64,000 nucleotides of DNA, from positions 3,419,817-3,483,816 of the forward strand of contig OX393572.1 in assembly GCA_947652115.1 (NCBI GenBank). The letters run 5' to 3'. This document shows positions 1 to 13,200 of this stretch, in pieces. The notes under the pieces were generated by a model. The model did not search any database. It was given only the letters and a program-made list of their open reading frames with translations, and was not told where the DNA came from. Both the position numbers and the translations under genes were made by a program. Origin of the DNA: Blastomussa wellsi. Its lineage: Eukaryota; Cnidaria; Anthozoa; Scleractinia; Plerogyridae. Numbering within the stretch: position 1 is the stretch's first letter; every line of letters begins with the position of its first letter.

Positions 1-208
1 AAACTCGCGTTTTGGAATCAGAAATAACAAAAATAAAGGAAGCTGCTGTCCCGCGGTTAAGGACCATTTCATTTGGCTAGATTGTGGCAAGTATTTTAGA
101 CTAAATTTGCCACGTTTGAAGATTCTGTAAATAGTTTTGTGCATGCTTTGCACTGCTTGCGCGTTTTCCACGCATGAAATGAGAGGTCAATTAAATCGAC
201 TTTTAATA

Positions 209-388
209 GACCGTTTTCATAAATGACTGCCAAAATAATATTCTTTTGTATGCATTCAAATTAGCCTCACTAAACTCATTTGGGAGTAAAAATTCTTTTG
301 AATTATCAACTCAAAAACAAGGTTAGTCAGGCTAATTTGAATACTTACAAAAGAATTTATAATTTGCAGCCATTTATGAAAAGGGTCT
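209..388. mobile_element. 180-bp foldback MITE with TA flanks
   Basis: The left arm (from 209, GACCGTTTTCATAAATG) is repeated in inverted orientation at the right end (to 388, CATTTATGAAAAGGGTC). The two arms match imperfectly over about 65 bp and include an ATTCAAATTAGCCT block. TA dinucleotides flank both ends (207-208 and 389-390), as expected for a Tc1/mariner-type nonautonomous element. There is no coding capacity. The family assignment rests only on the TA flank. Confidence 0.6.
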
Positions 389-450
389 ATGGTTTCCTTC
401 TGAAAATGTTGGGTTAGCGTGTTCTTGAGATCACTTTGTGTGTATATACT

Positions 451-522
451 AAAACAATTATTCTTTTCAATCTCGGTGAATAGTGGCAGAATATTTACCT
501 CGATTTCAAAGAATAATTGTTA
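451..522. repeat. short imperfect inverted repeat
   Basis: Arms of about 30 bp centred on ACAATTATTCTTT and its complement surround a loop of about 14 bases. It could form a hairpin. It is probably a remnant or small member of a foldback family. No target duplication is clear. Confidence 0.45.
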
Positions 523-789
523 ATTATATCAAGAAAGTTGCCAGAGATATGAATTAATAAAAATCATACCACCCGCTATATATTGTACCATGTAGTAGTA
601 AGAAGACTTTCATTCCAACAAACCCTTGTCAGTAAAATGCCAGAGTGCTTAACACTAATCACTAAACAAAGCTCTTACAGTTCAGTTGTTATGTGAATAC
701 TGTGACAACAACTGGAAGCTGGCTGTCAAATGTATACGGTTACTTAATGCTAAATTAATGTGGCTAAATGTAATTTAGGTGAAGTTAAA

Positions 790-1125
790 ATCGAGACAAT
801 GTAAGCAGCGGTCTTCTTTATGGCGGCTCGTGTTGTCGCGGGGTGGCCTCGTAAGTCGCAGGGGTTTTGGTATTTACAGGGCTCAGGTTTCTGAGAATCA
901 TTGTGCATTCACTCTTTGAGTTTGCGAAGCCTTCGTGCTGTTCTCCCCCGCCCTTCCCCTCCCCTTTCAGGTAGGTATCATCACTTCCACTGAATTGCTA
1001 TTCAGTGTGACGGTGCTGGATGGTGGTTGCCACTCACAGGGTTGCCATGGCTCTCGGCTCGTATAAGCACCATCCCCCAACCTCATCTATTGTTGATGAG
1101 TTTTAATCTTTGAAATAAATTTATA
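790..1125. other. GC-rich stretch of unknown nature
   Basis: This stretch of about 330 bp is clearly richer in G+C than the surrounding sequence. It contains polypyrimidine runs (CCCCCGCCCTTCCCCTCCCC) and, near its right end, a plus-strand AATAAA. No reading frame or RNA gene was recognised. It may be a fragment of a repeat or of a transcribed sequence. The rest of 523-1285 shows nothing I can name. Confidence 0.25.
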
Positions 1126-1285
1126 TGTAACCCTAATACATAGTGGAGCTCCATGTAGTGACACAGTACAAGTAATATTGCACTGGTTCAAAAATATTTA
1201 ACCAGTTTATAATACGTAATTTTGTACCAATTAAAAAAGAAATATTGCACCAAAGTCAAAATTGAACTACAACACATGTACCAAC

Positions 1286-4200
1286 CATAGGCTTTAACAA
1301 CATTTCCAAGTGACATAGCAGCACCCTGTCTGACTGATGGAATGCTGTCTGACAGATTCTCAAAAAACAGTGGATACAGCTCATCCATGCTGGAACTAAA
1401 GACAAGATACCAGAAATTATTATTCAACAAATTGTCAAGTTGCCCATATATGGTCCTGAAGCAATTGTTATATCCATCATCTGCTTGACAGATACCCTGT
1501 AACATAAGTAAGTTACAATGATGCATCTGAAGTGTTGCAAAGCTGTAAATGCACGTCTCTGACAGTTTGTTGAATGATAAGACAATGCTGCTCAATCTTG
1601 CAGAATATCATCTGATTTTAGCTAACTCAGCCTATGGCCATGTCAGCTAAGTATCAGGTGATATTCTATTCACAGGATAATTGTTAAATATGATTTATAA
1701 ATGATTTTTTAAATCATCATGGTCACATGTCTTCATAGTAATCATTGCAGTCATCATCATCATCATAATCATCGTCGTCTTTGTCGTTGTCGTCACTGTC
1801 ACCATTATGGTCATCACCACTGACTTGAACTAACCTGCACTCCTGAGGAAAACACAGAACAAAATTCCCACAGGCCACACAAGCAGCTGGGGAAAAAGAG
1901 GTGTAGAGTAATAATTGTAAGGACTTCAATGCCACAGATAAAGAGTGTTGACTAACACACAAACTCTTCCAGCTAGAAAAAGAAGGTAAACCAAAAGAAA
2001 CAGAGACATCACACACTTCTTGTTTAAACTTACCATCTCTAACCGGCCAGCTGTCATCTTTGAAACAACACACCAAGGCTTGTAAAAGATCTTGTATGTG
2101 TGATCGTAACCTGTCTGGGTTCACCTAGGAAACAAAAATAATAATTTAATCCTTGAGCAACAAGAATAACATTTGGGCAAAATCTGTCTTGGATTTAGCA
2201 ATTCAAAGATTGACTCAAAATGGTGTGTACTGATCACAAATTAAATTACTTGGCAATAGCACTACGGTAATAAAAACTTAATATAGTTAAATGACATTTA
2301 ACATAGTTAACGACCGGGAGCAATAGCAGCAGTGAGGCGTTGTAGTTGCGTTGTGCCCGTTGTGGCGTTTTAGCGTTGTATTTAGCGTGGTCGGGGGCGT
2401 TTTAGCGTTTGGGTAGCTGTGTGGGGCTTGGGGGGCGCCTTCGTGGCCAGCGGTATTTCGTACAAGCGTTTGCGTGCGCCAGAGCATGTGCTTCGTTGTG
2501 CCAACGTTGTGCTCGACCTTTGCGTTTGCAGTGTAGCTGGTCGTGGCGTAGTTGAAGTTGTGCGTGCATTTTCCTTGTCTCCTTGGGTTTAATACAGCTC
2601 GTGATCTTTCTTTTGGAGTTTATCAGTCTTGCTGGCGGATTTCGTTGTGTAATTTCACCTTCGTGTCGGCTGTTAGGGGTTTTTTGTTAGTCGTCTGTTG
2701 AAACATGCCTCCTCCTCGCTCAACCAACAATAGTTTAGCGGCTGGTGTGGTTACTTCGGAGTCTTCCAACGCGGGGGCCGCTCCTGTCAGTTCAGCACCG
2801 ACTCCTAGTTCGTCGCTGTCGGCGGATTCCATCGCTGAAGCCGTGGTTCGGGCCCTTGGCAGTTCGCTGCCTGGGATATTATCGTCAATTCAGGTGAACG
2901 CCCCCAGTTCACAGGCGTCGTCTTCGAATCCATCCACGTCGACAGCGGTAACCAGCTCGGTTTTTTCTGCTCAATTTGTCCCTACGTCTGCCGTGTCGTC
3001 GACAGTTGCAAGCCCCCAGGTTGCAGTGGCAAGTGTTCCGTCCTCGCCAGGTACGTTTGCGTTGCCGCCATTTGTTTCTACTTTCACGCCTGTGTCGGCC
3101 ATCACCGGCTCGAGCTCGGCCCGCTCGCTGGCTCCGATTTTTTCTACGCTGTCCTCGGTCTCAGCTGCTAGCCTTCCGGTCAGTATCCCAGCACTCGGGG
3201 CGTCTACATCGCAGCAGCAGTTGCCGAAAGCGTTTGCTGTTGGCCCTGGTCATGCTCCAGTGCCAGGCAAGCTGGTGAAGAAGATTATCGATGGGGAGTT
3301 TGTGGAGTTAGCGGACTTGTTGTCGGTCAACATTCGGGCAGAGGACAAAGCACCACAAGCGTATTTGAACGGGACGATTATGGTTTCTTCCAAGCGTAGG
3401 CCGTTGGAAATCGTGGATGTTCTCACGTGGACCGAGGCCTTCACCATCTTCCAGCTGGTGCTGTGTTCAGCTCATCCTCACCGTTGGCCCGATACCACCA
3501 AATACAAGCTGCTTGTGGTCCAAACGGCACGTCAGTTCCCTGGCCTTTCCTGGCTTGAATACGACTTGGCCTATCGCAAGGATGCAGCAGCGTCTGGCCT
3601 CAGTGACTGGTCGAAGATGAATCTGGACCTTTACCACTTCCATCTGAAGACCCCTCCTACATCGACGCCTCCGGCACTGCCTTCCCCCTCGCCGAAGTCC
3701 TCCCAGGTTCCGGCTCCCAGCCAGGAGTTCAGTCCGCGGCCTCCATTCTGCCTTTCCTGGAATGAGGGTCAGTGCCGCTGGCCATTCGGCAGGTGTCGGT
3801 ATCGGCACTGCTGCAGCAATTGTGAGGGAGACCACCACAAGATTAACTGCCCATTTCCCCGCTCCACCAGCCAGCGTTCCCGTTCTCCCTCTGCCAGGGA
3901 TAGGGGGGGTCGTTACTGATCGGCAGGACTGCCAGGAAGTTGCCATTGTAAATTGTGTAAATAGCGTGTTTTCGTTGCCCAGCCGGCCGCATGGACCGCC
4001 CACAAGTGCTGAGGCTGTTAATGTTCCAGTTTTTGAATCCTGCGTTACAGTTCCTATTCTTTCGTCGTTTGCACCACTGGCTCCAGTGCGCCAGGTTTCT
4101 CCATTACGCGGGGACCAATTTCGGTTGGAATTGCGTAGTCATCCAGATCGGTCGGCGGTTAATTACGTCCTTGTGGGAATTCAACAGGGTTTTCATCTCG

Positions 4201-7200
4201 GTTTTAATTCCTCGACGATATCTCTCAGGGGTGCGTCATCTAATATGCGGTCTGCTGCAGAACACCCCTCGGTTATTGATTCGTATCTGCAATCGGAGGT
4301 TGACGCTGGTAGGGTGGCTGGTCCATTTACCTCGCCCCCGTTCCCGTCCTTGCACATCAGCCGCTTTGGGGTGATTCCCAAGAACAATCAACCTGGGAAA
4401 TGGCGACTCATCTTGGATCTTTCGTCCCCGGAAGGGCATAGTGTGAACGATGGGATTCCCAAGCCCCCGTTTACTGTGCAGTATGTCTCAATTGATGCCT
4501 TCATCGACGGTATCATGTCCCTGGGTCCTGGTGCGTTAATGGCAAAATTCGATGTGGCAAGTGCATATAGGAATGTGGGGATCCACCCCTCCGATCGCCC
4601 CCTCCTAGGGATGAAGTGGCGGGAGCACTACTTTGTGGACATGGCCCTTCCTTTTGGCTTACGCTCTGCTCCATTTATCTTCACTGCAATCGCGGACATG
4701 GTAGAGTGGATTTTGGTGCACAATTATGGTGTAGAGTTTTTGCGGCACTACCTCGATGATTTTCTCACACTGGGTCCACCTTCGTCTCCAGTGTGCCAGA
4801 ATAATTTAACGACATGTGTTCAATTGTGTGAGAGACTTGGCCTCCCCCTCCATCCGGACAAATTGGAGGGGCCAGCGACTTGTTTAACTATCCTCGGGAT
4901 CGAACTTGACTCTGTTAAGCTACAGGCTCGCTTGCCAGCTGAAAAAAGGGATAGGATTATTGCGCTTCTAGAGGAGTGGTCGGTGAAACGTTTCTGTAGG
5001 CGGCGTGAACTGGAATCCTTGATTGGCCATCTGCATCATGCTTGCAAAGTCGCTCTGCAGGGTCGGACATTCCTTCGACGAATGATCAACTTGCTGTGCG
5101 CCTTTCGCCGGGACGATCACCCCATCAGGCTAAATCAGGAGTTTTACCAGGACCTGACATGGTGGCGGGAAGTGTTTCGCTCATGGGATGGACTTAGCTT
5201 CTTCTGTATGCCTGCGTGGGCACCCCTCCCAGACTTCCAAGTGTCGTCCGATGCGGCTGGCTCAGTGGGTTATGGGGCTATTTTTAACTCTCAGTGGTTT
5301 TGTGGCGCCTGGTCTGCGGACCAATCCCCGTTGTCCATCGCGTACAAAGAACTTTTCCCTATCGTTGTAGCAGCTGCGGTATGGGGCCAGCAGTGGGTGT
5401 CGCGGCGGGTCGAGTTCTTATGCGATAACGAGTCTGTGGTGGCCATCCTCAAGTCGGGTACATCACGGGACCACCAATTGATGGTGCTGCTCCGCCATTT
5501 GTCGTTGTTGGCGGTACGCCATTCGTTTGCCTTCACCGCTTCGTCGGTTCGTGGTAAGGCTAATCCTGTTGCTGATGCCCTTTCACGTTTCCAATTTCAG
5601 CGTTTCAGATGCCTTGCGCCTCAGGCCAACCCGGATCCTTGCCCGATCCCTGCCTCACTATTGGTAGCTCTTCAGGCAACTTGACTGCCAGGTGCCAGTT
5701 CTTCTTGACTCAAGGGTTAGCTCCGTCCACTCGGCGTGTTTATCTCTCCGCCCAACGTCGCTACTTCGCTTTCTGTCGCCAGGATGGTCGTTTGAATGCG
5801 GATGGCTCCCTTCCTCCTGCAGACGAGGAAACCCTTATGCGTTTTGCCACTACCTTGGCTGACAGCTTGAACCACTCATCAATCAAAGTCTACCTTTCAG
5901 CAGTTCGTTCTCTTCACGTTGACCATGGCTTTCCGGATCCTTTGCACAACTGTCTTCGGCTGCAGCGGTTGCTTAAAGGGATAAAGCGTGTTCAGGGTCC
6001 TGTGACACAGCGTCGCCTCCCTATCACTATTGACCATCTGAGGGCCCTACAGCGTGCATTAGACCTCTCCACCAGGGATCACGTGATGTTGTGGGCTGCA
6101 TGTTGCATGGGGTTTTTCGGCTTTTTACGGGCGGGGGAATTTACAGTAAATGCGCCGTTTCAGTCTAGTCGTCATATGACAGTGAGTGATCTGCAAGCCG
6201 ACTCGTTGGTGAACCCTACGTGTTTCAAAGTTCGCATTAAGTGTTCAAAGACAGACCCTTTTCGCCTGGGCTGCGACATTTATTTGGGGCGTACCGAGGG
6301 TGCTGTTTGTCCCATTAGGGCCCTGGGTCATTATTTAACAGTACGTGGTTCTGCGGAGGGGCCTCTGTTTACGTTTGGGGATGGTCGCCCACTGTCGCGT
6401 CAACAGTTGTCATCCACTGTACAGTCCATCTTGAGTGCAGCTGGCTACTCGGGTGTGTATTCTGGCCATAGCTTCCGCATCGGTGCTGCCACCACTGCAG
6501 CAGCCCAGGGTGTCCCTGATCACCTGATCAAGACCCTTGGTCGGTGGTCAAGTGATGCTTATCAGATCTATATCCGCACCCCTGTTCACTCCATCGTGTG
6601 TGTCTCTCGTCAGTTGGCGTCTTAGCAGGTACCTGTATCTAGTTTTTCTCGGAGTTGGGTGCCTCAGGGTTGGGTCCCAGGGGGCTGTGGCTTGGAGCCT
6701 CGAGCCCCCCTTGCTCCGGGTTAGTCCCTATCCCGGAGATCCCTTCGGCTTGGCGTCGGGGGCTCGTGGCTGGGTTGCGGGTGGTACTGGTCGCTTGGGT
6801 GTTCTTCTGCCTTGGGGTGTGATTGCGGTTGCAGCCCCTGGGCCCCCTGGGGGCATCCAACCTCCATTTTTGCGACCTGGGCGTTAAATATAGTTAAATG
6901 ACATTTAACATAGTTAACGACCGGGAGCAATAGCAGCAGTGAGGCGTTGTAGTTGCGTTGTGCCCGTTGTGGCGTTTTAGCGTTGTATTTAGCGTGGTCG
7001 GGGGCGTTTTAGCGTTTGGGTAGCTGTGTGGGGCTTGGGGGGCGCCTTCGTGGCCAGCGGTATTTCGTACAAGCGTTTGCGTGCGCCAGCGCATGTGCTT
7101 CGTTGTGCCAACGTTGTGCTCGACCTTTGCGTTTGCAGTGTAGCTGGTCGTGGCGTAGTTGAAGTTGTGCGTGCATTTTCCTTGTCCCCTCCCACCCTCC

Positions 7201-10200
7201 CTTGTTGTTATCGTTTTTATTTATTTATTTTATTTTATTTTATTTTAGTTGTTAATTTTATCACGTATTTATTTAGTTATTTTTGCTTATTTCCACTGGG
7301 CCGCTGTCCTCAGTGTGACGGGTGCTTGTAGGGGGCTTGGCGTCGGGGGCTCGTGGCTGGGTTGCGGGTGGTACTGGTCGCTTGGGTGTTCTTCTGCCTT
7401 GGGGTGTGATTGCGGTTGCAGCCCCTGGGCCCCCTGGGGGCATCCAACCTCCATTTTTGCGACCTGGGCGTTAATGTAAAAATACATTAAGGCAGGAAAA
7501 CCAGCTTTGAGATTCTTACCTTTAACCCTATTCAGACCACGCTTTTCTGTTCTTTTCTGAATGGGTTGGGCTACCCCTCCGTAACTTTGAGAATATATAT
7601 TAAGTAATGATTATGAAACTTAGAGGGTATAAAGTATGTCCATAAATCTATCTTTTGAGATTAAAAAAAAATTCACTATCACACTTCACATTCTTTTCTG
7701 CCTGCCTTCTCACTTATGGGTCCCTTCTTAAATAAAAACGGAATAAAATCCAGGACATCTGCAGGTGCAAAAAGCGTTCAGTTTCATGTTTTATAGTCAA
7801 CCAACCTTAGTTCCCAGTTCAGCAATACAGGCACACGCAGCTTCTCTGACGGCATGATTATCTGCCTTGGTTTGGCTTATGTAAAATTCCACCTGTATTT
7901 AGCAAACAGACACAAACATTTCATAACAATAAGTAAATCTAAATTTTGTTATCAAGTAAACATACAATTTGTATAGGTTCTTCTTGTGCTTCTACTTTAA
8001 AATCAGATGTCACTTATGATCAATAGCTTCCCACCTATTTGAGCTAATCAATAGACCAATTTCAATTTTTTTTAAAGTCAGCCTAAACAAAAGACCTCAG
8101 CATGAGGCTCCATACTAAGTGGTGTCTATTGTTTTAGACTGAATTTTAAAATATCGAAATTGGGCTGTTGGTTACGGCAGAGATGAGGAGGGGGCACAGA
8201 GAGGGTGTGAAGCATGATTTCTGAGGCAGTGAGAACTCAGAGAAATGGAGAAAATTATCACCAAATTTCATAAAACTTGCAATAAAAAAATTCTGGGAGT
8301 AGAAGGCAGAGGAAGTGGGAATTTGGTTGCCCCCATTCTCTCTCGTCCGTCTTTTCTAGAGGTGATATGTCAACAACTTGAGTCGACATTATGGGGGAAT
8401 GAAGAGATCCATGTTATTTAGTTTGTACATTGTACTCACTGTTTCTGTAATATATTTTTCCACCAAGTGTTTTCCTTCAGTACCAACAATCATTTTCCAG
8501 CTTTGTTGGGAGTAGATTCTCACACCTTCTGCTACATAATACCTGCAAACCATAGACCAATCCATGGTATAAGGTAGTCTTCATACCAGCCTAGTAGCCT
8601 ATCAGACTGGAGCTCATCCCAGTTTCCATAGCATGAAGCAACTCAGAGTATTGCTATCTCGGGAGGCATGGTGGCCAAATGGTTAGTGCGCTGGACTCCG
8701 GCTTTTATTATATTTTTTATCTTATTATTACATAACTTAGATCATAGGTTATATATATATATATATCTATGTATTATATGAATGGTTTGAATTTTATATT
8801 AGTTATATGCCTGGTGTTTTTTACCAAGTTTAAATAAAGTTACTTGACTGGACTTGACTTGAGCCTTGGCCGTGGTACTGTGCTGCATTATTGGGTAAGA
8901 AACTCTACTCTCATAGTGCCTCTCTCCAGCCAGGTGTATGAATGCGTACTGGCGATATAATGCTGGGGGTAACCCTGTGATGGACTAGCATCCCATCCAG
9001 GGGGGGAAGAGAAATATTCCTTACTGCTTAATGCTACGGAAACCGGGATAAGCACCGGCAGTATGGGCTGCTTGGCATGTGGCTTACCTACCCCTGGATG
9101 GGATGCTAGTCAATCGTAGGGTTACCCCCCAGCATAAAATTTGCTTTGGACAATAACCAACCAAAATTTGCCAATATCCGACTATAGTTGGACAGAATGT
9201 TCAGACAATTGTTTTTTTTACGCCTTCCAATGCAAATGCCAATGTTTTGCATTGACAACAGTTTGTCAAGGAGTTCTCTTATAAGATGTCCGACATCACT
9301 GGTGTTTTGTCCAATCAAAATGGTGACTTAGTTAGAAACATGTCCTTTCATGTGAAAAAAATTACAGCAAAATTGCAGCCCTGTTTGCTTGTATATTTTT
9401 ATACACCTTGGTGGAGAGAGGAACTACAGACTGTATGAGTCAGATTTGCCTAACAACATGACTCAGTACCCAGGCCATGGCTTGAACCCAGCTCATGTAC
9501 TGCTTGATCACTAGCTACCTTAAATAAGTTATGTCACAGAAAAGAGTTCTGACCTGTTGAGACACATGGCTGGTAAAACTTTAGGGTAAAATCTTTCTCT
9601 TGATTCACTGTTTGGCAAAGTCTGCAAAAACTGTCTTGTAGCCACAGATGCTGCAAGCCGGACCTGAGGGTAGAAATAGAAGTATTCTGCATCATTATAA
9701 ATTATAATTAAAAGAAAAACCCTGACAATGATTACCATGAAACATCTTACCATTCCTCATCCGTTGATATCACAGAAAGTCTGAGACAATTATTTTGAAA
9801 ACTACTAAGTGTTTGATAAAAACAGTCTTCTGTCAGTTGTACTTTCGTTATTACAGCTGTACTTAGTTGGTCTTACTGAACAAAAGCACTTGTCAATACA
9901 AAGCTGCTGGCATTAATTAATATACATATAATTTTACGGGCACAGTAACAGTGGTGTTATTATTGTGAGTATCTCACTTGACTCCAGTTATCCGACAATC
10001 CTCTCTTCAAATAATCTGCAAATTGCTCTCCATGCTTAAGAATAGCATTGTCCTCAATGGAAACTGTCAAGGTCTCTGTTGCTTCTGAGAAATCATCTGA
10101 AAAAAATTAATAACAAATAATAGTTGAACATGTTTTCAAATACCACCAGTGGGGCCTGTTAATTCCAACCCACAACAATAACTCGAAAGACTGAAAAGCA

Positions 10201-13200
10201 AAATAAAAAATAATTATATTTTTCTAATTGGTGGAAGTGTACATGGCCTTAGAACATTGATTGTTTTCTGTGATTTCATCAAAATTTCTTGATGTGTATG
10301 GAGAAGTTGAAACATTTCTAACTCAGGGACGGATCCAGGATTTTTCTTAGGAGGGGGTGCGGGAATGACTTATCTGACTTATCTGATGGGTGACGTAAGC
10401 AGGACACCATTTATGTCAGAAAGCCACAGGTTACCCCAAGGAGGGGTGCGCACCCTGTGCACACTCCATCTAGATCCACCCCCGTAACTGAAAAAGGAAT
10501 TGTTTCCTACCTTGCTTTCTTCCTAGTCGAACAAGTGATGCACATAGTTGGTATCCAGTTTCTCTCACAAATCTATTAGTGTGATTCAGAGCCTGGAATA
10601 TGAGGTCTAGAAGATTCTGAGTAATGTGCTCATTGAAAGCTTTACCACATCCTTCTATAACAGACTGGAGACATCTGGAGAATAAAAATGTCTACTATTA
10701 AGTTATGCTGCTTTTCATAATTTATTGCCATAAATAAAATCAGCTTCTTTCTAGGTTCCTCTTTTAAGGGCGGTGAGCATGATTACAGTGTTTGCTTGCA
10801 GTCCTGAGGTCCCTGAGGCCACGTCACAATATTTTGAGTCATTTCTTCATCAACCTAAAGTACCCTTAAAATGTAGGAAACCTAAAAATAATAGTTTGCT
10901 AGGGACGAAAAAAACCAAGAGAGTGATACTAAACCAAAAAGGAACAAGGATGGCTGAGGATAGAGAAGATGGAGACGGATTACAAATGATGATTTTAAAA
11001 AAATTGAGCTAACTTTTTTAAAGTGCATGAACGATGAGGTAGTTCCTTCAAATCCTCCTAATTGTCACTAGATGATTTGTCTTTGGTCCCAGATTATCAC
11101 AGCAGCTCTAAATACATTCTTTTTGGCAGTGACTTATTTGTATTTATCAGCTTATTAAAAACACTCATGAATGTTTGGGAGCAACTATCCCCTTATCCCA
11201 TGCTCCCTCAAACTCCCAGTCATGTTTCTATAAATTTACTATTTTAAAGTCCCTGTAACGCACCTCATACTTGTCTCCAGATGTTTCCAGCCGGCTGTGT
11301 CATGGAATATCTGAGCTGCATCAGTTTTCTTGTGCTGGGAGGTTTCAATTAATATTATAATATTATTAATCTACATAAAAGAAAACTATATGCCAAGTCA
11401 AGTGGTTAATGTCTTCAAAACACAAGAAATGTCTAAATGGCCCAATTTCTATTATTCGGCTTGCTTCAAGCTACAAGACAGTACTCTCAGTAGCCCACTG
11501 GACTTCATATCAAGGTGCCTGGATTATAACAACAACAACAACAACAACAACAAAATTTTATTGGTTAGAAATATAAGTAATTACATTAGTTTCCCCCCGC
11601 AAATAGCTTACAAACTAATCGAGGCAGGGAGATCTAAAGACATTTTACAAATACAAGGTTTATCTATAGATGGACTAAATAACAGAGAAAACACTACTAT
11701 ACAATACATAGAATAGACTAACATAAAGCAAAAACAAATATATTAAGGTTACGAAAAGAGGCTAACCTAAAGTATTAAATAACTTAATAAGACGGGAGAC
11801 TTCGACATAATCATCTTCAGACCGCAAGAAATTTAGTAACAATTCCTTTATCTTTTTACGAAAGGACGAACGTCGAGAAGGTCGAGAAGTATTATATTAT
11901 ACATTGTAGCTGTTAGTAGTTTAATATTAAAGTATGTTGTTTTTAATCAGTTGCTCTGGATAAAGTCATTATTATTTTCATTAAGCCTTCACTCTACTAG
12001 AGTATAAATGTGCACTCGTCTGGCAAACTGTAAGACATTGGTAAGCCAAACAAAATGCTATGAAAAGGAGTGGAAAATAACCTATACAATTAACAAAATT
12101 CTCAAATCTGACTGGTCCTTAGCAAGCCCTATTTTGACCAAATTTTCGGCCTTATGTGCTACCGAGCACGAAGAGGATTAAGTAAGTAAAAAAGTAATTT
12201 TGACCAAATTTGAGCATGCACAGCTAAAGTGTCCAATAACAAGGTGCCCAATAACAAGATTTGTGTGCTGCCCATGCACACCATCTTTCTCTGGTTCCTT
12301 GATATTCTTAGAACTTTCATTTTCAAACATCACTTTTTTTATCACAGTGATAATAAATTGTCAACAGGTTTCACTTTGCCAAAGTTTTTCTCAAATTTTG
12401 TTATAGTTATGATTAATTGGTAACAGGACTTGGTGTCTTCATCTTCTACCTGCAACCATACTCGTGATTAATCAAATCGGATTCCTGCTACGCGGTCATC
12501 TGATTTTGTTAATCACTCGTATGATTACAGATGAAGAAATTGGACTCCACTCATTCCTATTACATGTACAACTGGACAACTTTGTACTTAATCAAAGAAC
12601 ACTTACAGTATCTTGTGCTGCATCCTTTTCAACACCAGTTAATTTATAAACAAGTCCCTCATCTAACTCGGAAGGATCGGGTAGCTTTCTCTCCAGATTT
12701 TCACTGACGTTTTTCAAAATTTCATCACGACAGGCCAGAAAAACTTCTCGACCTTTTGTTGCACACAGAGCACCAAGTACCTCTCCTGTTATTTAATTAT
12801 CAGACAGAATATTAAGGTTACTGATAACCTTTTCGGGTTCCTTTCAGAAATGTTTTGTATGCGCATCACTTTCAGTAAAACCAAACTGCCAAGGCTTATA
12901 TCCTGTTTTCAGTAGCATTAAGTGGCTAGGAATATTTATACCCCCCCCCCCCAACCTGGATGGGATGCTAGTCCATCGCAGGGTTACCCACCAGCAATAT
13001 TTCGCCAGTACCCATTTATACACCTGGGTGGATAGAGAGAAATAATGCTGAGGCAGGTCATTCAGCGATGTGATGGTTTCAAGTTTGAAGGCTTGCATGT
13101 ATATTATTTGGCCATAGATATATAGTTAGCCATGGTTTCACTGAAAATGATACGCATGTGAGACATGAGGCACCTGAAAAGGTTATCAGTAACATTAATT

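Larger units (their letters stand above)
2280..7474 (+). mobile_element. Ngaro-like (DIRS order) tyrosine-recombinase retrotransposon, apparently intact
   Basis: The element is about 5.2 kb and has split direct repeats in the order A1 (2280-2583), coding region, B1 (6747-6887), A2 (6887-7190), B2 (7334-7474). This layout is diagnostic of Ngaro-type elements, which integrate with a tyrosine recombinase and leave no target duplication. Three overlapping open frames encode a Gag-like protein, a reverse transcriptase-RNase H and a tyrosine recombinase. No methyltransferase domain is seen after RNase H, which favours Ngaro over DIRS1/PAT. By eye, A1 and A2 differ at two positions and B1 and B2 are identical, pointing to a recent insertion. 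It lies inside an intron of the minus-strand HEAT-repeat gene, antisense to it. A 150-bp T-rich stretch between A2 and B2 (7191-7333) is unique. Confidence 0.9.

Noticed and set aside
1723..2124. Acidic Asp-rich protein on the minus strand
   Set aside because: It is read-through from a true HEAT-gene exon (2034-2124) into intron; the Asp run comes from ATC/CAT-type triplet sequence.
3467..4003. Long minus-strand open frame in the retrotransposon
   Set aside because: It is the antisense shadow of the Gag-like frame; composition follows its codon pattern.
7287..7487. Small proteins encoded in the A/B terminal repeats (also at 6894-7094 and 2287-2487)
   Set aside because: They occur in every repeat copy simply because the repeats are duplicated, and they lie antisense to the element.
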